A stretch of DNA of 11,828 bases from an uncultured Eubacteriales bacterium (GTDB taxonomy: Bacteria; Bacillota; Clostridia; Lachnospirales; CAMVHY01), in the NCBI GenBank assembly GCA_948543815.1, contig CAOVHW010000013.1, positions 1 to 11,828 on the forward strand. The letters run 5' to 3'. How positions within the stretch are numbered: the stretch's first letter is position 1; each line of letters opens with the position of its first letter. Under the pieces are notes generated by a model, which saw nothing but the letters and a program-made list of their open reading frames with translations, was not told the DNA's origin and made no database searches. The position numbers and the translations under genes were made by a program. This document shows, piece after piece, positions 5,611-11,828 of this stretch.

Positions 5611-7812
5611 TTGAGTAAAATTCGTGTTTATGAGTTGGCAAAACAAATTGGTGTCAGCAGCAAGGATTTAATTCAAAAAATGAGTGAAGTTGGAATTATT
5701 GTCAAAAATCATATGAGTACTATTGACGATACCGATAAAGTTTTAGCACTATATAAAAAAAATACTACGGAAAAAAATAAACCCGTAGAGAAAAAAAATA
5801 TTACACACAATAATAATAAAAAAATTCCCGATAAAAAAAATGTTGCACAAAATATTGTGCAAAAAAATGATAAAAAATCTCCAGAGAAAAAAAATCTTAC
5901 ACAAAATAATAATAATAATAATAATAAAGTTTTCGATAAAAAAAATACTGTACCAAAAAAAACTGAACAAGTAAAAACTCCAGAAAAAAAACAAAAATCT
6001 AAAAAAATTAATGATAAGAAAAAAAATGTCCATAAAAATGAAACCGTTGAGAAAAAAATTGATATAGTAAAAATCCCAAATGAAATTATGTTGAATGATT
6101 TAGCTAATAAACTTGATAAACCTGTCGCTCAGTTGATAAAAATTTTAATGCTCGATGGCCTTATGGTTAACCAAAATCAAGTTATAGATTTTGATTTGGC
6201 TTCAAAAATTGCTGAAAAATTTAATATTAATATCCAACAAGCGGCAGAAATTGATTTGTTTGAAGATGAAATTTTTTCGCCAGATGATGAAGAAGATTTA
6301 CTTGAACGTCCACCAGTTGTTGTCGTTATGGGACACGTTGACCACGGTAAAACTTCGCTTTTGGATACGATTCGTCACACAAATGTTATGCATACTGAAG
6401 CTGGTGGAATTACTCAACATATTGGTGCGTATACCGTTTCGATATCCGGTAAGCCAATAACTTTTTTGGATACTCCGGGTCACGAAGCTTTTACAGCAAT
6501 GAGAATGCGTGGTGCGCAAGCAACTGATATAGCAATTTTGGTTGTGGCGGCAGACGATGGAATTATGCCGCAAACGATTGAAGCAATTAATCATGCTAAA
6601 GCGGCTGGCGTTGAAATTATTGTCGCTATAAATAAAATTGATAAGCCCGGCGCAAATATTGATGCAGTGAAACAGGAATTGATTGGACATGATTTAGTTG
6701 CGGAAGATTGGGGCGGTAAAACAGTTTGTGTGCCTGTGTCCGCAAAAAATAATATCGGTATAGATGATTTGCTTGAAATGATAGTTTTGGTTGCAGAAAT
6801 GAAAGAGTTGAAAGCAAATCCAAATAAGAGTGCGTCAGGAATAATTATAGAATCAAAACTTGACAGAGGTCGCGGTCCAATTGCTACTGTTCTTGTTCAA
6901 GGTGGAACGTTAAAAGTTGGCGACCCAATTGTTGCCGGAAGTTCATACGGAAAAATTCGTGCGATGATTGACGATAAAGGTAATCGTTTAAAAAAAGCAG
7001 GGCCGTCTACGCCTGTAGAAATTTTGGGATTATCTTCGGTTCCAAATGCCGGCGACACTTTCTATGTTACGGAAAATGAAAAACGTGCACGACAATTGGC
7101 TGAGTCTGTTGCAAACAAAAATAAATCGGCAGTGATAAAAAATAATTCAGCAAAAATTTCGCTGGAAGATTTGTTCGGCCAAATTAAAACTGGAAATGTA
7201 AAAGAGTTGGGATTGATTATAAAAGCTGACGTGCAAGGTTCAGTTGAAGCAATGAAAAATAGTTTGGAGCGGCTTTCAAATGATGAAGTAAAAATAAAAA
7301 TAGTTCATGGCGGCGTTGGTGCGGTTACTGAATCAGATATAATGCTTGCTTCGGCTTCAAATGCAATCGTAATTGGTTTTAATGTGCGTCCGGAATTGAC
7401 GACAAAATCTGTAATTGATTCGGAAAAAGTTGACGTACGCTTGTACCGTGTGATTTATGATGCAATTGAAGATGTTAAGTTGGCAATGCAAGGAATGTTG
7501 GAGCCAGTTTACGAGGAAAAAATTATTGGGCATGCACAAATTCGTCAGCTATTTAAAGTTTCAAGTTTAGGAACGATTGGCGGCGCGTATGTTACAGACG
7601 GAAAAATTACGCGTAATTCAAAAATTAGAGTTGTACGTGATGGCAAAACAATTTATGAGGGCGAACTTGAAACGTTAAAACGTTTTAAAGATAATGTAAA
7701 AGAAGTTGCACAAGGTTATGAATGCGGAATAATGTTAAGTAATTTTAACGATATAAAAGAAAATGATGTAGTTGAAGCATACGTAATGGAAGAAATATCG
7801 CAAAGCAGGTGA
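5611..7812 (+). CDS. infB: Translation initiation factor IF-2
   Basis: 733 residues. This GTPase brings initiator tRNA to the 30S subunit and promotes subunit joining. Order: IF2_N module (1-50), Lys/Asn-rich linker (about 50-150), second IF2_N module (about 155-210), G domain with GHVDHGKT (241-248), AGGITQHIGAY (264-274), DTPGHEAF (287-294), NKID (341-344) and SAK (377-379), a beta-barrel domain (about 405-500), IF2 domain 3 (about 525-630), and the C-terminal tRNA-binding barrel. The start is TTG 5611 with GGAGGTG five bases away. The linker is a low-complexity run of KKN-type units with seven consecutive Asn; it is variable in the family and here unusually rich in AAA/AAT codons. The gene lies two bases after ylxQ. 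Confidence 0.97.
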   Translation: MSKIRVYELAKQIGVSSKDLIQKMSEVGIIVKNHMSTIDDTDKVLALYKKNTTEKNKPVEKKNITHNNNKKIPDKKNVAQNIVQKNDKKSPEKKNLTQNNNNNNNKVFDKKNTVPKKTEQVKTPEKKQKSKKINDKKKNVHKNETVEKKIDIVKIPNEIMLNDLANKLDKPVAQLIKILMLDGLMVNQNQVIDFDLASKIAEKFNINIQQAAEIDLFEDEIFSPDDEEDLLERPPVVVVMGHVDHGKTSLLDTIRHTNVMHTEAGGITQHIGAYTVSISGKPITFLDTPGHEAFTAMRMRGAQATDIAILVVAADDGIMPQTIEAINHAKAAGVEIIVAINKIDKPGANIDAVKQELIGHDLVAEDWGGKTVCVPVSAKNNIGIDDLLEMIVLVAEMKELKANPNKSASGIIIESKLDRGRGPIATVLVQGGTLKVGDPIVAGSSYGKIRAMIDDKGNRLKKAGPSTPVEILGLSSVPNAGDTFYVTENEKRARQLAESVANKNKSAVIKNNSAKISLEDLFGQIKTGNVKELGLIIKADVQGSVEAMKNSLERLSNDEVKIKIVHGGVGAVTESDIMLASASNAIVIGFNVRPELTTKSVIDSEKVDVRLYRVIYDAIEDVKLAMQGMLEPVYEEKIIGHAQIRQLFKVSSLGTIGGAYVTDGKITRNSKIRVVRDGKTIYEGELETLKRFKDNVKEVAQGYECGIMLSNFNDIKENDVVEAYVMEEISQSR
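5758..6060 (+). repeat. Low-complexity Lys/Asn linker of infB with A-runs and (AAT)7
   Basis: Residues about 50-150 of IF-2. Imperfect units of the type P-D/E-K-K-N recur. In DNA this gives several runs of eight A (for example 5791-5798) and a perfect (AAT)7 at 5905-5925 encoding seven Asn. Triplet slippage would only change linker length, but A-run slippage would shift frame. Confidence 0.85.
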
Positions 7813-7816
7813 ATTC

Positions 7817-8167
7817 ATGCTTCAAAATAGAAGAATAATGCGGATTAACGATGAAATTAAACGTTGCTTGGCTGAAATCATACGTTTAGAGATTCGTGAC
7901 CCACGTTTAGATTCCATGATTAATATTTTAAAAGTTAAAACGAGTGTTGATTTGGAACATTGTATAGTTTATGTGAGCGTATTTAGTGACGATAAAAAAG
8001 AAATTATAAAAATTTTAAATTCGGCAGCGGGATTTATAAAAAAAATGATAGCGGAAAAAATTAATTTACGTGTTACGCCAAATTTTAAATTCGTTTTGGA
8101 TGATTCAATTGAATATAGTATGAAAATAAATGATTTGCTTAATAAGATAAAAGTTTTATTTTTTTAA
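7817..8167 (+). CDS. rbfA: 30S ribosome-binding factor A (RbfA)
   Basis: 116 residues. RbfA is a single KH-like domain protein needed for late 16S maturation of the 30S subunit, especially in the cold. Markers are RINDEIKRCLAEIIRLEIRD, RDPRL (27-31), DLEHCIVYVSVF, AAGFIKK (70-76, the Ala-x-Gly kink), and RVTPNFKFVLDDSIEYSMKI. ATG 7817 follows AGGTG, which overlaps the infB stop, so it is tightly coupled. The usual next genes (a DHH phosphoesterase, truB, ribF) are absent: the stop codon abuts the second repeat element, and a convergent brnQ follows. Confidence 0.93.
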   Translation: MLQNRRIMRINDEIKRCLAEIIRLEIRDPRLDSMINILKVKTSVDLEHCIVYVSVFSDDKKEIIKILNSAAGFIKKMIAEKINLRVTPNFKFVLDDSIEYSMKINDLLNKIKVLFF

Positions 8168-8328
8168 AACCTCTTTACTTTTTTCTTTGAAAATAAAAAA
8201 GTAAAATAATAAGCATCTTTTTCAGAGTTGCTTCATGAAAAGAAACTTTATCAAAAAATCTTTGTGCGTTTACACAAAGATTTTTTTGTTAAGTTCTTTT
8301 GTTACTTTTCTTTCAAGAAAAGTAAAGG
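8168..8328 (-). repeat. Structured intergenic repeat, copy 2 (inverted)
   Basis: Read on the minus strand, it follows the same order as copy 1: AACCTTTAC and a 24-base near-palindrome (8302-8325), AAAAGAACTTAAC, the AAAATCTTTGTG hairpin, ATAAAGTTTCTTTTCATGAA, a diverged inner part ending GCTTATT, then an outer palindrome at 8173-8203. The outer box here is of TTTACTTTT type rather than the GTTCTTTT type of copies 1 and 3, making the ends of this copy inverted repeats of each other. It fills almost all the gap between rbfA and brnQ. Confidence 0.7.
8253..8286. terminator. Bidirectional terminator between rbfA and brnQ
   Basis: A 14-bp perfect stem (AAAAAATCTTTGTG at 8253-8266 with CACAAAGATTTTTT at 8273-8286) closes on CGTTTA, with T-runs readable from both sides. 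It would end the nusA operon and the convergent brnQ transcript. Confidence 0.75.
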
Positions 8329-8336
8329 TTTTGTTT

Positions 8337-9617
8337 TTAATTAGCTTTAATGTCTTTTTTTATAATTAAACCAATAATTCCACCGAAAATAGCTGGAAGA
8401 ATCCAACCTAAATCTATTGATGCAAATGGAAATTTCGATAAAATATCAAATTTCAAACTGATATAATCATCAAGCGTCGATAAAAAATTATAAATAAAAG
8501 CGCCTAATGTTGCGAATTGACTTATATAACAACTTTTAACAATATTTTCTGGTACGAAAGCTATAAGTACGAGAACTAAGATAGGCGGATAAATAATATC
8601 CAATAAAGGCGCCGCAATAGAAATTATAAATGAAAGACCAAAATTTGCAAATATTGCGCTGCATATGCAAATTAAAATGACAAGCATGCGATACGAAATT
8701 TTTTTATTTGAAAGTTTGTGAAAATAATCCGCTGCCGAGGATACTAATCCAATTGCAGTAGTAAGACATGCCAAGCCGACAACAATTGCAAATATAATAA
8801 TTCCGGATTTCCCTAAAAGATTTTGGACTATATTTACAACTAAAGTTGCTCGGTCAATATCTAAATTATACAACCCACCGGTATTTGCTCCGAGAAAAGT
8901 TAATCCACCATAAACGATAAGTAATCCAATTCCGGCAATAATACTTGATTGCGCAATGATTTGAGATTTTTTTTTGGCGTCAGTATATCCTTTTTCTTTT
9001 GCACTGGATAAAATAATTGCGCCAAAAACAAGCGCAGCAATTACATCCATTGTTTGATAGCCGGCTCTAATTCCTTCGATTGGAACATTATCAACAAAAG
9101 CTTTGTCAGAAATACTGCCAATTGGATTGACAATTCCTTCGATAATAAGTACCAAAAGGCCGATAAGTAATCCGGGCGTAAGAAATTTTCCTATTATATC
9201 TATAACTGCGGATTCTTGCAGGCACAGCAAAATAATAATTGCAAAAAAGATAATGGAAAATATAAACGGCGGTATGTTAGGGAAAAGCGGTAAGATTGAC
9301 ATTTCATATGTAGTAGCGGCCGTACGTGGGATAGCTGGCATTGGTCCTACGCACAAAACACTTATCGTCATTAATATAATTCCTGGAATTTTACCGGCTG
9401 ATTCAAGTACGGCTTCAGCGCTGCCATGCCGTATCATAGCTAAGATTGCTAAAATTGCGAGACCAACATCAGCGATAAAATAAAAAATGAAACCCAGAGT
9501 CCATAATTTTCCGGATTGAAGGCCGAGATAAGGTGGAAAAATTACATTACCAGCGCCAAAAAACATTGCAAAGAGTGCGAAACCTATAACTATTACATCA
9601 TTTAAATTACGTTTCAT
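8337..9617 (-). CDS. brnQ: Branched-chain amino acid carrier (BrnQ, LIVCS family)
   Basis: 426 residues, typical of this family of cation-coupled inner-membrane importers of Leu, Ile and Val. About twelve hydrophobic segments span the chain. The N-terminus has the family signature: FGAGN (20-24) followed by IFPP (26-29), the broken first helix of the LeuT-like fold. Other typical stretches are GPMPAIPRTAATTYE, where relatives have GP..A.PRTA, and a late YPPILVLVLI. ATG 9617 is preceded by AAAAGGAGA (9624-9632) and an extended -10 promoter. It is a single-gene unit, convergent with rbfA, ending at repeat copy 2. No T-box or other riboswitch is visible upstream. Confidence 0.94.
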   Translation of the reverse strand: MKRNLNDVIVIGFALFAMFFGAGNVIFPPYLGLQSGKLWTLGFIFYFIADVGLAILAILAMIRHGSAEAVLESAGKIPGIILMTISVLCVGPMPAIPRTAATTYEMSILPLFPNIPPFIFSIIFFAIIILLCLQESAVIDIIGKFLTPGLLIGLLVLIIEGIVNPIGSISDKAFVDNVPIEGIRAGYQTMDVIAALVFGAIILSSAKEKGYTDAKKKSQIIAQSSIIAGIGLLIVYGGLTFLGANTGGLYNLDIDRATLVVNIVQNLLGKSGIIIFAIVVGLACLTTAIGLVSSAADYFHKLSNKKISYRMLVILICICSAIFANFGLSFIISIAAPLLDIIYPPILVLVLIAFVPENIVKSCYISQFATLGAFIYNFLSTLDDYISLKFDILSKFPFASIDLGWILPAIFGGIIGLIIKKDIKAN

Positions 9618-9647
9618 TAAAAATCTCCTTTTAAAATTTTACAATTT

Positions 9648-9656
9648 ATTATAGCA
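9648..9656 (-). promoter_or_regulatory. Extended -10 promoter of brnQ
   Basis: On the minus strand the bases read TGCTATAAT, a perfect -10 with the extended TG, about 30 bases before the brnQ start. No good -35 is seen 16-18 bases upstream, only A/T-rich sequence. Confidence 0.65.
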
Positions 9657-9660
9657 TAAT

Positions 9661-10310
9661 AAAGGAATTTTTAAAATTTAAATGCGGTATGAAAAATAAT
9701 ATTAGACAAAAAAACGAACCTCTTTTATTAAATTAAGGAATTTAATAAAAGAGTAAGTTTGAATTTTTTGTATTAAATAAAGTATATTAAAATTAAATGT
9801 ACACTAAATCAAAATGGTTTCCCAATTAAAGCAAAACCATAATTATTAAATATAGCTAGTAAATTTAAAGTTTGTTTCATAAAATAAAATTTTAAAACAT
9901 AAATTACCAACAAAAAAAAATCAACATATTTAAATATATTATTTTTGTAAGCGATTTTAAATTCAGAAAAAAACTATAACCATTATTAAGTGATATATTA
10001 AATAACGCTGAAAAATTAATCATAAATTTTTATATTGACATTATTATTCAATTTGGCAAAAACTTTATAAAATAAATTATCGTAAAAAAAATTTCTCAAT
10101 AATTTAATAAACATAATTTTATTTCTTTATAGTATTTAAGAAAACACTTTACTTTGAGACAATAATCAAAATAATATAAGTAACATTAATTTAAATTAAT
10201 AAAGTAACTAAAGATGTTATTCAATGAAATTTTAATACATTTTCTATAAACTCTTTATATAATAAATTATATTATTAAATACATAATTATTTAATACATA
10301 ATAATAATAA
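9661..10310. other. Very AT-rich gene-free stretch
   Basis: About 650 bases with far more A/T than the rest of the window and dense stops in every frame. It holds a 30-bp hairpin (9720-9753), a perfect palindrome ATTAATTTAAATTAAT (10185-10200), and an imperfect tandem around TTAAATACATAAT (about 10274-10303). No DnaA-box cluster, tRNA or open frame is apparent. It may be decayed coding sequence, because an SLH relic follows directly. Confidence 0.6.
9720..9753. terminator. 15-bp perfect inverted repeat upstream of brnQ
   Basis: CTCTTTTATTAAATT (9720-9734) and AATTTAATAAAAGAG (9739-9753) pair perfectly around AAGG. Flanks add imperfect pairing (CGAAC with GTTTG) and an A-run/T-run pair, so it could be a weak two-way terminator. 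No gene ends here, so an operator or an element remnant is equally possible. Confidence 0.35.
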
Positions 10311-10391
10311 ATTATAGATCATAAAAGTTTAGCTACTCGCACACAAGTCGCTCAGATGTTTCAAAATTTTATTTTGAATTTGTTTTATTGA
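10311..10391 (+). pseudogene. Relic of the C-terminal end of an SLH-domain gene
   Basis: The frame from 10311 to the TGA at 10389-10391 reads IIDHKSLATRTQVAQMFQNF and then ILNLFY. SLATRTQVAQMFQNFI matches the closing half of an SLH repeat (ATRaeVa.ml..fi). A TAA precedes it at 10308, there is no start or ribosome site, and the upstream DNA is an AT-rich desert, so only the 3' end of a former surface-protein gene survives. GC content rises sharply in 10332-10358 compared with its left flank, as expected for a surviving coding scrap. Repeat copy 3 begins 12 bases after the stop, just as copy 1 follows the SLH tail at the window start. Confidence 0.6.
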
Positions 10392-10403
10392 CAAAATCTA
10401 AAA

Positions 10404-10526
10404 CCTTACTTTTCTTGAAAGAAAAGTAATTAAAAGAACTTTAACAAAAAAATCTTTGTGTGAAATCACACAAAGATTTTTTGTAAAGTTTTTTTTGTTC
10501 TTTTTTTCCAAAAAAAGAACGGTTCT
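10404..10526 (+). repeat. Structured intergenic repeat, copy 3 (short form)
   Basis: Same orientation as copy 1: near-palindrome at 10406-10429, AAAAGAACTTTAAC, the central hairpin, then GTAAAGTTTTTT joined directly to the GTTCTTTT...AAAAGAACGGTT box. The part with TTCATGAA and the AGCTTC hairpin (about 30 bases in copy 1) is missing, so it is an internal-deletion form. It lies between the SLH relic and the promoter of the secreted-protein gene. Confidence 0.7.
10447..10482 (+). terminator. Strong terminator inside repeat copy 3
   Basis: A 16-bp perfect stem (AAAAAATCTTTGTGTG at 10447-10462 with CACACAAAGATTTTTT at 10467-10482) closes on AAAT. Compared with copies 1 and 2, the top of the stem differs on both arms in a way that keeps pairing. 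Confidence 0.75.
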
Positions 10527-10635
10527 AAAAATCGCACCAAAAATTACATATCATAAAAGAATTGAAAAGAGAGAATATTAATGAGAATTGAAATAAAACT
10601 TTTGAAAAAATTTTTCTGTCGAAAATAAAAAAAAC

Positions 10636-10664
10636 TTGACATAAAAATTTATTTATAGTAACAT
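10636..10664 (+). promoter_or_regulatory. Promoter of the secreted DUF6273-type gene
   Basis: A perfect -35 TTGACA (10636-10641), a 17-base spacer and a -10 TAACAT (10659-10664, four of six). A strong ribosome site GGAGGG (10681-10686) follows six bases before ATG 10693. The gene thus has its own promoter just downstream of the terminator in copy 3. Confidence 0.75.
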
Positions 10665-10692
10665 ATTTGAAACAATTTTTGGAGGGATTTAT

Positions 10693-11828
10693 ATGAATAA
10701 TAAATTTTTTGCAGTAACAATGGCATCAATTATGTCTTTAAACGTTTTTCCGGTAAATGTTTTTCGGAAAACAGTGCAAGCAGAAATAACTTTCAAATCA
10801 AATGTCAGCAAAATTGCAGGACCGGAAGATGGAACAGGCAAAGAATCCACGTGGAATTCTGAGACTCAAAAATATGAAGGGCCGTCGTGGAAAGGAAATT
10901 ATGTTTATTTCGGTCGTTATCCGCAAACTTTAAAAGAAGGTGCAAATTCATCTTCAACAAATCCAAACGATTTTGAAATCGAACCAATCAAATGGCGCGT
11001 GCTCGATCCATCAAACACCGCTTGGGATGATTCGAGCTCAATTGAAGATAATGGATTTGCATATAACACTGGTTATTACAATAACGAAGGTGGGCGTCAA
11101 AACGCACCAGTTGGAGGTCCTGGGATGTTGCTCTACTCAGACAAAAATATAGATGGGAAACAATATCATCCAACGTATAATAGTGGCAATGAAGTGAATG
11201 AACTATGTTGGGGAGGAAATGGCGGAGGAAGCGGAAAAGGCTGTACATTATGGGCATGGCTCAACGGATATGATAATACAAATGTGTTAAAGAAAAGTGA
11301 CACAGAATATTCTGCAATACCAGAGAACTCATTTATCGAAGAAGCATTTTCAGATGAAGAACTTGCAGCAATAATCCCAACGAAAGTTTACAGCGAAGAT
11401 TTATATAATGAAAGAGGAATAGATCCAATTTATAAATATTCTACCTCAACGCGAACATCATTAACAAAAGACAAAATATTTTTACCATCGTATAATGAAA
11501 TATTAAACTCATCGTATGGATTTACAAGCACGTATGACGTTTCAAATACTCGTTCTTTTGGATTTTCAAACTATTCAAATAATTTAAAAGATGATGTTCA
11601 TTCATGGCTCCGCTCGCCCGGGAACTTTACCAACAGTGCTACTGCTGCTAATCTCGAGTCCGGCGGTAACGTCGATGACGGCGACCACGTAGACAACACT
11701 TACGCTGTTTGCCCCGCTTTCAATTTAAATCTGACATCGGTGATCTTTGCATCTGAAGCCGCTGAAAGCGGCGCATCCGACACCGAAGGTGGCGGAAAGA
11801 AAAGCATGGAAGTAAGTTCGATACCAGC
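10693..11828 (+). CDS. Secreted DUF6273-type protein with candidate variable region (3' end outside window)
   Basis: Open for 378 codons to the window edge. The N-terminus has a signal-peptide-like segment ending near VQA (residue 30). Then come features I associate with DUF6273 proteins: YVYFGRYPQT (70-79), IKWRVLD (99-105), LWAWLNG (186-192), AFSDEELAAII (218-228), KIFLPSYNEI (261-270), WLRSPG (305-310) and VCPAFNLNL (339-347). After that the chain turns into a Gly/Ser/Glu-rich linker. The block from W305 to about F343 has quite different codon use and GC from the rest of the gene. Function is unknown; a surface or secreted ligand-binding role is inferred from the signal peptide and from this hypervariable-looking segment. 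The family name is from memory of motifs and should be confirmed by a profile search. Confidence 0.75.
   Translation, partial: MNNKFFAVTMASIMSLNVFPVNVFRKTVQAEITFKSNVSKIAGPEDGTGKESTWNSETQKYEGPSWKGNYVYFGRYPQTLKEGANSSSTNPNDFEIEPIKWRVLDPSNTAWDDSSSIEDNGFAYNTGYYNNEGGRQNAPVGGPGMLLYSDKNIDGKQYHPTYNSGNEVNELCWGGNGGGSGKGCTLWAWLNGYDNTNVLKKSDTEYSAIPENSFIEEAFSDEELAAIIPTKVYSEDLYNERGIDPIYKYSTSTRTSLTKDKIFLPSYNEILNSSYGFTSTYDVSNTRSFGFSNYSNNLKDDVHSWLRSPGNFTNSATAANLESGGNVDDGDHVDNTYAVCPAFNLNLTSVIFASEAAESGASDTEGGGKKSMEVSSIP
11605..11721 (+). other. Candidate hypervariable region (diversity-generating retroelement VR-like)
   Basis: From TGG (W305) to TTC (F343). Of the 33 codons in 11623-11721, 31 end in C or T (exceptions GAG and GTA), against 12 of 33 in a comparable stretch from 11278. 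GC is about 58% by hand count in DNA that is otherwise near 30-35%. Codons of NNC/NNT type are what adenine-specific mutagenesis of AAC/AAT template codons yields. The residues are mainly Asn, Asp, Gly, Ala, Thr, Ser, Val and His, between fixed WLRSPG and VCPAFNLNL. No reverse transcriptase or template copy lies in the window. Confidence 0.45.

Noticed and set aside
5749..6033. Minus-strand open frame rich in Phe and Ile inside infB
   Set aside because: It is the complement of the A/T-rich Lys/Asn linker of IF-2; AAA and AAT read backwards give Phe and Ile. No ribosome site or context supports it.
9103..9483. 126-codon plus-strand frame opposite brnQ
   Set aside because: It lies wholly antisense to a well-supported transporter gene and has no recognisable domain or ribosome site.
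10035..10071. TTGACA in the AT-rich desert as a promoter
   Set aside because: The only decent -10-like sequence (TATAAA) is about 25 bases away, too far, and no gene follows.
10404..10526. CRISPR array formed by the three repeats
   Set aside because: The copies are thousands of bases apart, occur in both orientations, and have no regular spacers.
10581..10628. 15-codon mini-ORF (MRIEIKLLKKFFCRK) before the secreted-protein promoter
   Set aside because: It is short, has only a weak purine-rich site ahead, and ends before the -35 box. Nothing beyond chance supports it.

Overview
The window is AT-rich DNA of a low-GC Bacillota-type bacterium. The nusA-rnpM-ylxQ-infB-rbfA cluster, a YpeB-type protein, a PrsW protease, S-layer-homology (SLH) tails, a BrnQ carrier and frequent TTG starts all fit that phylum. 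A Negativicutes or Clostridia member is plausible, but the window alone does not settle the class. YpeB hints at a spore-forming ancestry.

Layout. Positions 1-64 hold the end of a plus-strand gene with an SLH-like tail, followed by the first copy of a structured intergenic repeat (78-226). A minus-strand ypeB-like gene (261-1613) is divergent from murA (1722-2975). Next comes a minus-strand unit: prsW (3879-3205), then an unlisted 56-residue Cys/His-rich one-helix membrane protein (3182-3012), closed by a terminator (2974-3001). A promoter at 3932-3961 and a leader hairpin drive nusA-rnpM-ylxQ-infB-rbfA (4022-8167), tightly packed or overlapping. A second repeat copy, inverted relative to the first, separates rbfA from convergent brnQ (9617-8337). 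Positions 9661-10310 are very AT-rich and gene-free, and end in a short SLH-domain relic (10311-10391) and a third repeat copy (10404-10526). A clear promoter then drives a secreted DUF6273-type protein (10693 to the window edge).

How it works together. The central block is core machinery: transcription antitermination/termination (NusA), RNase P modulation (RnpM), an L7Ae-type RNA binder, translation initiation (IF2) and 30S maturation (RbfA). The flanks deal with the envelope: peptidoglycan synthesis (MurA), a membrane protease, germination-type YpeB, SLH proteins, amino-acid import and a secreted protein.

The best leads are: a 99-bp stretch in the DUF6273 gene where 31 of 33 codons end in C or T and GC is about 58% by hand count, which looks like a variable region of a diversity-generating retroelement; the small Cys/His membrane protein downstream of prsW; the three-copy structured repeat; and a NusA whose first KH domain lacks the usual GXXG loop.
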